Shown here: positions 58,231 through 64,000 of the stretch, piece by piece
How positions within the stretch are numbered: the first letter of the stretch is position 1
Layout: each line of letters opens with the position of its first letter
Assembly: GCF_014207705.1 (NCBI RefSeq)
Contig: NZ_JACHIU010000001.1
Span: 930,001 to 994,000, forward strand
DNA: 64,000 bases
Direction of reading: 5' to 3'
Source: Sphaerisporangium rubeum
GTDB taxonomy: Bacteria; Actinomycetota; Actinomycetes; Streptosporangiales; Streptosporangiaceae
The notes under the pieces: model-generated
Seen by the model: the letters and a program-made list of their open reading frames with translations, nothing else
Databases searched by the model: none
Told to the model about the DNA's origin: nothing
Translations under genes and position numbers: made by a program

Positions 58231-59789
58231 TGACGACCACGACAGCGAAGGGCCTCGGGGTGGTCGGCTGGCTGCGCTGGGGCTGGCGTCTGCTCACCTC
58301 GATGCGCACCGCGCTGATCCTGCTGTTCCTGTTCGCCTTGGCGTCGGTGCCGGGTTCGATCTTCCCGCAGCGCTCCATCAGCCCCGACCAGGTCGCCAGG
58401 TACTTCCAGGACAGCCCCGGTACGGCGCGCTGGCTGGACCGCCTGTCGCTGTTCGACGTCTACACCGCGCCGTGGTTCGCCGCGACGTACCTGCTGCTGT
58501 TCCTCTCCCTGGCCGGCTGCGTGGTGCCCCGCGCCGCCACGCACTACCGGGAACTACGCCGGCCGCCTCCCGCCGCGCCGCGCAACCTGTCGCGGCTGCC
58601 GCGTCACGCGACCCTGGAGACCCCCGGGGTGACCGTGGAGCAGTACGCCGCGGCGCTGCGCGGGAAGCGGTGGCGCACGGTCACCGGGCCCGGCTGGGTG
58701 GCCGCGGAGAAGGGCTACCTGCGCGAGACCGGCAACCTGCTGTTCCACGCCGCGCTGCTGGCCCTGCTGCTCGCCGTCGGCCTCGGCGGTCTGTTCGGCT
58801 ACCGCGGCAACGTGCTGGTCGTCGAGGGCAACGGCTTCGCCAACACCGTCGCGGCGTACGACCGCTACATCCCCGGCCAGCGGGTGTCGGCCGAGTCCCT
58901 TGAGCCGTTCTCCTTCACCCTGAAGGACTTCCAGGCCACCTACGTCGCCACCGGTGAGCGCCGCGGCCAGCCGCTGGACTTCTCGGCGCGCCTGAGCGTC
59001 AGCGACCGTCCCGGCGCGGCCGAGCGGCCGTACGACCTCAAGGTCAACGAGCCGCTCGAAGTGAACGGCACCCAGACCTATCTGCTCGGCCACGGGTACG
59101 CACCCGTGTTCCAGGTCACCGACGGCGAGGGACAGGTCGCGTTCGACGGGCCGGTGCCGTGCCTGCCGGTGGACCAGGTCACTTACCTGTCCGAGTGCGT
59201 GATCAAGGCGCCGGACGCCGAGCCCGAGCAGCTCGGGTTCCTCGTGCGGTTCCTGCCGACCGCGGTGCCGGCCGCCGACGGGTCCTGGGTGTCGGTGTTC
59301 CCCGGCGCGGCCAACCCCGCGATCCAGGTGTTCGCGTTCTCCGGCGACCTCGGCCTGCGCGACGGCGCGCCGCAGTCGGTGTACCGGCTCGACACCGCCA
59401 AGCTCAAGCCGCTGGTGATGGGGGACAAGACCAAGCCTCTCGCCGTCGGCGAGTCGCTCACCCTCCCCGGCGGCGCCGGCACGATCCGGCTCGGCGGGGT
59501 GCGCGAGTGGATCAGCCTGCAGATCGCGTACGACCCGGGCCGCGTGCCCGCGCTGATCGCCGCGTCGCTCGCCGTGCTCGGCCTCGTGCTGACGCTCACC
59601 GTGCGCCGCCGCCGCGTCTGGGTGCGCGTGCCGCAGGACGGCGAAGGCCCGGCCGAGGCCGGCGGCCTGACCCGCACCGAGGGTGGCGGCGCGGCGTTCG
59701 CCGAGGAGTTCTCCCAGCTCGTCACGGCCCTTTCCGGGCTGCACGGCCGCGAGGCGGCCACGCGTCAAGGAGTGAAGGATGTCCACTGA
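58230..59789 (+). CDS. resB: Cytochrome c biogenesis protein ResB
   Basis: 519 residues: three N-terminal helices (one with SVPGSIFPQR), a large outward domain (about 210-450), a final helix and a polar tail. ResB with CcsB/ResC forms the System II haem lyase. The ATG shares its A with the ccdA stop (TGATG). Confidence 0.95.
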   Translation: MTTTTAKGLGVVGWLRWGWRLLTSMRTALILLFLFALASVPGSIFPQRSISPDQVARYFQDSPGTARWLDRLSLFDVYTAPWFAATYLLLFLSLAGCVVPRAATHYRELRRPPPAAPRNLSRLPRHATLETPGVTVEQYAAALRGKRWRTVTGPGWVAAEKGYLRETGNLLFHAALLALLLAVGLGGLFGYRGNVLVVEGNGFANTVAAYDRYIPGQRVSAESLEPFSFTLKDFQATYVATGERRGQPLDFSARLSVSDRPGAAERPYDLKVNEPLEVNGTQTYLLGHGYAPVFQVTDGEGQVAFDGPVPCLPVDQVTYLSECVIKAPDAEPEQLGFLVRFLPTAVPAADGSWVSVFPGAANPAIQVFAFSGDLGLRDGAPQSVYRLDTAKLKPLVMGDKTKPLAVGESLTLPGGAGTIRLGGVREWISLQIAYDPGRVPALIAASLAVLGLVLTLTVRRRRVWVRVPQDGEGPAEAGGLTRTEGGGAAFAEEFSQLVTALSGLHGREAATRQGVKDVH

Positions 59790-60741
59790 CCCGGGGCTCG
59801 CCACGCTCAGCGACCAGCTGATCCTGGTGACCGTACTGCTGTACGTGTTCGCGATGATCGCGTACGCGCTCGACCTCGGTTTCGGCCGGGTGCGCGCCGC
59901 CGTCCCCGCCGAGACCCGTGTGCCGGTCACCGTCGGCGGCACAGCGGAACAGGCGGACGCCGGCGACGGGCCGGCGGCCGGCACCGACGACGCCGATGAG
60001 GGTCCGGAGCCGCCGGCGTGGGCCGCGAGGGCCGGCACGGTGGCGGTGGCCCTCGCCTGGCTCGGCTGGGCCGCCAACCTCGGCGCCGTGGTCGGCCGCG
60101 GCGTGGCCGTGGCCCGCTGGCCGTGGGGCAACATGTACGAGTTCGTGGTGGCCATCTGCCTGGCCGCCGTGACCGCGTTCCTCGTCATGCAGACCCGCAG
60201 GCCCGTGCGCTTCCTCGGCGCCTTCGTGACGCTCGCGGCCGCGCTCGGGCTCGGGTTCGCCGTCCGCTACCTCCACGTGCAGGCAGGGCCGGTGGTGCCG
60301 GCCCTGAACTCCTACTGGATCGCCATCCACGTCACGGCCGCCATCCTCGCGAGCGGGCTGTTCATCGTCGCCGGGCTCTCCGGCGTGCTGTACCTCGCAC
60401 GCAAGGACGGCCCTTCGCGCCTGCCGTCCCGCGCGGAGCTGGAGGCGGTGGCGCACAAGGCCATCGTCTTCGCCTTCCCGGTGTGGACGTTCGCGGTGAT
60501 CGCGGGTGCACTGTGGGCCGACAAGGCGTGGGGACGCTACTGGGGCTGGGACCCCAAGGAGGTGTGGTCGTTCATCACGTGGATCGCGTACGCGGCCTAT
60601 CTCCACGCACGCGCCACGGCGGGCTGGCGGGGGAGGGCCGCGACGATCGTCCAGCTCGTGGCCTTCGGATGTCTGATGTTCAACCTGGTCGGGGTGAACA
60701 TCTTCCTGTCGGGACTGCACTCGTACGCGCAGGTGCCCTGA
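59779..60741 (+). CDS. ccsB: Cytochrome c biogenesis protein CcsB/ResC
   Basis: 320 residues with about eight helices and the haem-handling WWD-like motif WGWDPKEVWSFITW. A conserved His occurs in the helices around it (AIHVTAAI). Exports haem and joins it to apocytochrome with ResB. Overlaps resB by 11 bases. Confidence 0.96.
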   Translation: MSTDPGLATLSDQLILVTVLLYVFAMIAYALDLGFGRVRAAVPAETRVPVTVGGTAEQADAGDGPAAGTDDADEGPEPPAWAARAGTVAVALAWLGWAANLGAVVGRGVAVARWPWGNMYEFVVAICLAAVTAFLVMQTRRPVRFLGAFVTLAAALGLGFAVRYLHVQAGPVVPALNSYWIAIHVTAAILASGLFIVAGLSGVLYLARKDGPSRLPSRAELEAVAHKAIVFAFPVWTFAVIAGALWADKAWGRYWGWDPKEVWSFITWIAYAAYLHARATAGWRGRAATIVQLVAFGCLMFNLVGVNIFLSGLHSYAQVP

Positions 60742-60807
60742 GCGGGAACAGGGCTCAGAAGCGGCCTCAGACGGCGGGACAGGGCTTAAAGCGGGGGAGC
60801 GAGGGGC

Positions 60808-61113
60808 TCAGTCTTCCTCGCGGCGCAGGCGGCGGTCCAGGTCGCGCAGGAAGTCGGGGTCGTCGTCCGGGCCTCGGGGGAACGACGGCCGTGGCCGGTT
60901 CGGGCCGGCGGTCCTGCGCCGTGCCGTCTGCTCGCTGATCGGCCGGCCGACCAGCAGCCACAGCAGGCCGCCGATGCCGGGGAGCAGCACGGTGATGAGG
61001 ACCCACAGCATCTTGGGCAGGTTTCTTGCATCTTGCTCCGGGGTCGTGATGACGTCGAACAGGCAGTAGAGCCAGAAGGCCAACAGCGCCAGGCCGAGAA
61101 GCACGCTAGGCAT
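60808..61113 (-). CDS. PLDc_N-domain membrane protein
   Basis: About 101 residues: two transmembrane helices (about 3-22 and 40-60, with FWLYCLFDVITTP and WVLITVLLPGIGGLLWLLVGRP) matching the PLDc_N domain, then a charged tail rich in Arg and Asp. No catalytic HKD motif is present; such stand-alone proteins are common and of unknown role. An in-frame ATG at 61131 would add six residues. Confidence 0.82.
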   Translation of the reverse strand: MPSVLLGLALLAFWLYCLFDVITTPEQDARNLPKMLWVLITVLLPGIGGLLWLLVGRPISEQTARRRTAGPNRPRPSFPRGPDDDPDFLRDLDRRLRREED

Positions 61114-61234
61114 GTCCGCAGCGTAAGCCATTCCGCGGTAGATCGTGATTTCGGGGCGACATCCGCGACGGCCGGATTCATCGCCGTAGGACATTACCGA
61201 TGGCTTCACGCCGTGCCGCGTCGTACGGTGGACG

Positions 61235-61309
61235 ATGACCGCCAGACCAGCAGGGAAAGGTGCCCCGCCGATGCTCACGCTCGTCCCGGCACGCCGTCCG
61301 GCGCCTTGA
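61235..61309 (+). CDS. Possible 24-residue leader ORF before the metallopeptidase gene
   Basis: ATG to TGA; a TACGGT at 61224-61229 lies 5 bases upstream, suggesting a leaderless start. Its stop overlaps a TTG in the frame of the metallopeptidase (TTGA), the same arrangement as hemC/hemD. May serve to couple translation. Confidence 0.35.
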   Translation: MTARPAGKGAPPMLTLVPARRPAP

Positions 61310-62271
61310 CGGCCTACTCCGGCGACAAGGGTCGCCACCGCAGAGGATCACGCTGGCGGCAGCGCGGCCCCGCGGGCCTTCCGTACCGCAAGGAGACCCC
61401 TCGCGAGGGTCAGGAGACACCCGAGCCGCGGCACGGTGAGAGCGTGGCCGACGGTCGGAAAGACCGTCAGGAGCGCCGGGACAACCGCAGGTCAGGCCGC
61501 AGGGACGGCCGGCAGCCCGAGTCGTTCTGGCAGGGTGACCGGCCGCGTGCGGACGTCCCCGGCGCGGTCACGGCGCCGGTGGTCGACCGGCCCCAGTACA
61601 TCTGGCGCGACTTCGAACTGGACGACGACCGGCCGCTCGCGCAGCCCGATTCCCCCGACACTCCCGACCGCGGCGACGGGTTACTACATTGTGGCCCTTT
61701 GGAACGCATACTCCACCGTCAATGGGACGCGTCGTACGGCCCGCCGTCCGCTGACGTCGTGCGTGCCGTCGACAGCCTCGCGCGCCTCCCCGAGAAGCTG
61801 AAGTCGCTTCTGGCGGTCGGGCTCGACGGCATCTACATCGGGCCCGGCGGCGTGCCTGATCTGGACGACATGGGCTACCTGCGAGGCGCGCCGCTGCCTT
61901 CGGGGAAGGCCACGTGGGACATCTGCGCCGGCGCGTACGGCGACCGCAAGATCGTCGTCGGGGACCGGCCGTCGCCGACCCCGGACGTGATGATGCACGA
62001 GACCGGTCACGCGCTCGACGACATCGACGCACCGCCGGGTGAGTGGGTTTCGGACTCACCGGATTTCGCGGCCCTGTACGACGAGTGCGCTCCGTTGCTG
62101 GCCTCGACGTTCCACAAGCAGCCCGGTGGTCTCGGCCGCAAGGAGTTCTTCGCCGACGCCTTCGCCGCCATCGCCTCACGGCAGCGTCCCGCGCTGGTGG
62201 ACATGCTGAACGGCGACACGCGCGCCGCGCTCAACGTCATGCTGTTCTTCAACAGGCGCTACGGAATCTAG
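61306..62271 (+). CDS. Anthrax-lethal-factor-like (ATLF) metallopeptidase, possible polymorphic toxin
   Basis: About 321 residues from a TTG start; GTG at 61444 is another option. The first 140 residues are very charged and probably disordered. The last 180 form a zincin domain: GVPDLDDMGYLRGAPLPSGK, metal motif HETGH (about residues 231-235), then KEFFADAFAAIAS with the likely third ligand Glu. This pattern matches anthrax-lethal-factor-related domains used in bacterial toxins. No signal peptide. A stretch at about 61681-61727 is only about 52% GC and contains TTA, CTA and ATA codons, unlike its surroundings. A small gene follows. Confidence 0.7.
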   Translation: MTAYSGDKGRHRRGSRWRQRGPAGLPYRKETPREGQETPEPRHGESVADGRKDRQERRDNRRSGRRDGRQPESFWQGDRPRADVPGAVTAPVVDRPQYIWRDFELDDDRPLAQPDSPDTPDRGDGLLHCGPLERILHRQWDASYGPPSADVVRAVDSLARLPEKLKSLLAVGLDGIYIGPGGVPDLDDMGYLRGAPLPSGKATWDICAGAYGDRKIVVGDRPSPTPDVMMHETGHALDDIDAPPGEWVSDSPDFAALYDECAPLLASTFHKQPGGLGRKEFFADAFAAIASRQRPALVDMLNGDTRAALNVMLFFNRRYGI

Positions 62272-62281
62272 GTGATCCGCC

Positions 62282-62530
62282 ATGTACGTCATCCGGCTCG
62301 CGGACGGGAGGTTGCGGATCCCGCGTTCCCTGACCAGCGGCGACGGCCGCCTGATCGGCAACGCCTACCTGGAGGTCGCGCCGAACGACCCCGACTACGA
62401 CCGCTGGCTCCCCGAGTCGATCACCGAGGAGCAGGACGCCGAGCGCCGGCGTCAGTGGCGGGAGGGGAACGACGAACTGGAGCGTGAATTCCTCGCGTTC
62501 AAGGAGTCACAGGCCGGCTCGGACCGCTGA
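62282..62530 (+). CDS. Small hypothetical protein downstream of the metallopeptidase
   Basis: 82 residues: a beta-rich first half and a highly charged helical second half (EEQDAERRRQWREGNDELER). It begins 10 bases after the metallopeptidase stop, so the two are likely co-transcribed. An immunity or chaperone role for the metallopeptidase is possible from position only; I do not recognise the family. Confidence 0.65.
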   Translation: MYVIRLADGRLRIPRSLTSGDGRLIGNAYLEVAPNDPDYDRWLPESITEEQDAERRRQWREGNDELEREFLAFKESQAGSDR

Positions 62531-62549
62531 GGAGCGGGGAGTGCATCAG

Positions 62550-62581
62550 GGGGGCCCGATGGTGCGGGCAATCGTGCCCCC
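62550..62581 (+). terminator. Hairpin after the metallopeptidase unit
   Basis: GGGGGCCCGAT pairs with ATCGTGCCCCC (one mismatch) around a 10-base loop, 20 bases after the last stop codon. The rest of the gap to 62732 is AT-richer and shows no gene. Confidence 0.6.
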
Positions 62582-62732
62582 GGATTAGTTGATACACATT
62601 TAAAGCAGTTAAGGACATCCGTAAAAAGAACAGTGACCCTGCGGCTTCCGGGGGGCACGCAGGATCACCGGGTGGTACACGGCCGGATCGAGATCACCGG
62701 GCATCGTGCTCGGCGGCCCCGGGACCGGCGGT

Positions 62733-62954
62733 TCAGACACGCGGCGAGTCGCCGTTCGGCCGTTCGGCCGTGAGGACTTCCTCGCCACGCAGGAGGGCGT
62801 GCACCTCCGACTCTCGGAAACGCCGGTGCCCTCCGGGGGTACGGATACTGCTGATGCGACCGGCCGCCGCCCAGCGCGTCACCGTTTTTGGATCGACCCG
62901 GAAGAGGGCGGCCACCTCTCCAGGGGTCAGCAGACGCTCGCTGCTACTCTCCAC
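62733..62954 (-). CDS. bldC: Developmental regulator BldC
   Basis: 73 residues; the core LLTPGEVAALFRVDPKTVTR, then SIRTPGGHRRFRESEV is the BldC signature (MerR-like winged HTH without effector domain). In Streptomyces, BldC binds DNA as head-to-tail oligomers at variable direct repeats and delays development. The GTG has GGGGAGAG just upstream. Confidence 0.93.
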   Translation of the reverse strand: MESSSERLLTPGEVAALFRVDPKTVTRWAAAGRISSIRTPGGHRRFRESEVHALLRGEEVLTAERPNGDSPRV

Positions 62955-63264
62955 AATCTCTCCCCCTCGCGTCCCGCATCTCCAAGCGGGCGGACAGGTA
63001 TCCAGTTTGCCGAGCGAAATCTGATATATCCGCGATTTAGCTTGAAAGATCACGGGTTGTTATCAGCTGACTGCCCGTTTGTTATATGATAGAGCCTCTT
63101 TGGGGCGCTCGTGGGTGTTTCTTTACATAAGCGCCGTGTTGGGAACACTAGCAGTGCTCGCTCCCGATGCGAAGCGAGCACTGTAAAGCTCCACCTGCGA
63201 AATCGCTCTCCGTGGGGTGGCGGGGGTAGACCGCTCCAGCACGGGGTGGCGTAACCTCGACCGT
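62955..63264. other. AT-rich intergenic region upstream of bldC, 310 bp
   Basis: Unusually AT-rich for this window (for example GATATATCC at about 63023 and GTTATATGAT at 63081-63090). It holds the bldC promoter on one strand and the DUF4229 promoter on the other, plus two adjacent hairpins (listed). A TATGAT at 63085-63090 could drive a short rightward RNA through the hairpins. Confidence 0.5.
63136..63183 (+). ncRNA. Two tandem hairpins, candidate small RNA or attenuator
   Basis: Hairpin 1: GTGTT-GGG-AACAC (63136-63148). Hairpin 2: a perfect 11-bp stem CAGTGCTCGCT/AGCGAGCACTG with a 10-base loop (63152-63162 and 63173-63183). They lie downstream of an AT-rich promoter-like patch and not at the end of any gene. 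No coding frame crosses them convincingly. Confidence 0.35.
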
Positions 63265-63465
63265 GTGCGACCGATTCTCGTTTACACCGCGTCACGCCTC
63301 GGACTGTTCGCGGTCACCCTCGGTGTGCTCTATCTGATCGGCCTCCACAACCCTCTCTGGCTGCTGGTGATCAGCTTTGCGATCAGCGGCATAGCCAGTT
63401 ACGTGCTGCTGTCCAAGCAGCGGGATGCGGTGAGCCGGCAGATCAGTGAGCGCCACAAGGGCTAG
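63265..63465 (+). CDS. DUF4229 small membrane protein
   Basis: 66 residues with two transmembrane helices (about 12-28 and 31-48) and a basic tail (SKQRDAVSRQISERHKG), typical of actinobacterial DUF4229 proteins; role unknown. The GTG is 7 bases after TAACCT (63252-63257) with no ribosome site, so leaderless. Its stop overlaps the stop of the convergent gene. Confidence 0.82.
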   Translation: MRPILVYTASRLGLFAVTLGVLYLIGLHNPLWLLVISFAISGIASYVLLSKQRDAVSRQISERHKG

Positions 63466-64000
63466 AAGAGCGGGAACATGCCGACGCGGGCATGGTACTC
63501 GTGTCCGAGGCGCGTGGTGTCACTTCCGACGAGAAGGCCGCCTTTGTCGACGAGGAACGCTTTCACCCCAATGCCGCGCTCACGTGTGGGGTTCCACGGC
63601 AGCGCACGGCCGGTCACCGGATCGATCGCGCCGATGCCGGGCCGTGCCACCGCGCCGGGACCCGCGGTGTCCTTTCCGCGTGGGTTGTCGAGCCATCGCT
63701 GGTGCCCCCCGACGTACACCGCGGCACCGGTGACGGCCACCGAGTAGAGCGAGTCACCGCCGGTGTGGTTGACCCATGTCGGCCGCGCCGCGTCACGCGC
63801 CGTGGTTTCGAATCGGGCGGCCGAATCACAGAGCTTGCGCGCGCCGCCGGCACCGCCTGTCGTGACCACGACGAAGTACCGGCCGTCAGGTGAGAAGTCC
63901 AGACCTCGCACGTAATAAGGGAAGTCGTCTCTGCAGCGGGCCGCATACGCGTCGGTGCGCCACGGGGTCACCGCCGGCTTGGGTGCGCCGACGTCGATCA
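63462..64000 (-). CDS. Beta-propeller-like, probably secreted protein (3' part only)
   Basis: The gene runs off the window, so only the last ~179 residues are seen. Repeated strand motifs (GLDFSPDGRYFVVVTTGG, LYSVAVTGAAVYVGGHQRWL, GIGAIDPVTGRALPWNP, GLLVGSD) resemble blades of a beta-propeller found in actinobacterial secreted proteins. N-terminus, signal peptide and any other domains are out of view. Confidence 0.7.
   Translation of the reverse strand, partial: IDVGAPKPAVTPWRTDAYAARCRDDFPYYVRGLDFSPDGRYFVVVTTGGAGGARKLCDSAARFETTARDAARPTWVNHTGGDSLYSVAVTGAAVYVGGHQRWLDNPRGKDTAGPGAVARPGIGAIDPVTGRALPWNPTRERGIGVKAFLVDKGGLLVGSDTTRLGHEYHARVGMFPLF

Noticed and set aside
61436..61801. Alternative-frame ORF within the metallopeptidase gene
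   Set aside because: Only about 17 residues look protein-like; the rest is Arg/Ser/Thr shadow. I kept the low-GC patch as an observation and not as a separate gene.

Overview
The window is a 64 kb piece of a very GC-rich actinobacterial chromosome. Pointers to a sporulating, filamentous actinomycete are a BldN-type sigma factor with its RsbN-like anti-sigma partner, a BldC regulator, a Rex-controlled haem operon, HspR/HAIR heat-shock control, XRE-DUF5753/DUF397 gene pairs, rare TTA codons and many apparently leaderless genes. Streptosporangiales is my best guess for the order; this is an inference from gene content. I found no rRNA, tRNA, CRISPR array, transposase or integrase.

Layout. 0.1-10.6 kb: assorted genes (ABC ATPase, SPFH protein, TauE permease, Rieske membrane protein, molybdopterin oxidoreductase, CapA-like lipoprotein, TetR regulator, alpha/beta hydrolase, small coiled-coil membrane protein, helical-repeat protein). 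10.6-23.3 kb: an accessory island. One operon carries an RsbW-like ATPase, a shrunken WD40 gene and two large WD40 genes, all joined by stop/start overlaps. Divergent from it is an XRE-DUF397 pair. Converging on that pair is a further WD40 gene followed by a caspase-STAND NTPase gene, and divergent from that WD40 gene is an LCAT-like lipase. 23.4-30.2 kb: dnaK-grpE-dnaJ-hspR-clpB. 30.4-38.4 kb: a lipoprotein, proline dehydrogenase and proC, a MacB-type tripartite exporter, an AcuC-like deacetylase and a phosphatase-family protein.

38.6-54.5 kb is a conserved developmental and haem block: an excisionase-like HTH protein, a tiny bS22/AURKAIP1-type ribosomal protein, an SDR protein, a PlsC acyltransferase, a HAD phosphatase, rsbN-bldN, a membrane protein ending in an ABM domain, a glutaredoxin, rex-hemA-hemC-hemD-hemB, a stand-alone prim-pol protein and hemL. 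54.5-60.7 kb: DedA, a LysR regulator, a histidine phosphatase, and a System II cytochrome c maturation operon (resA-like, ccdA, resB, ccsB). Haem synthesis next to cytochrome c assembly fits a respiratory supply block; Rex ties the haem part to NADH/NAD+. 60.8-64 kb: a PLDc_N membrane protein, a predicted anthrax-lethal-factor-like metallopeptidase with a small downstream partner, bldC, a DUF4229 membrane protein and the end of a beta-propeller-like protein.

The most interesting part is the 10.6-23.3 kb island. The usual single-chain caspase-NTPase-WD40 protein appears split here into one enzyme/switch gene and several separate WD40 sensor genes. One paralogue has collapsed from about 13 blades to one, and a 56-bp direct repeat lies upstream of both the WD40 gene and the caspase gene.
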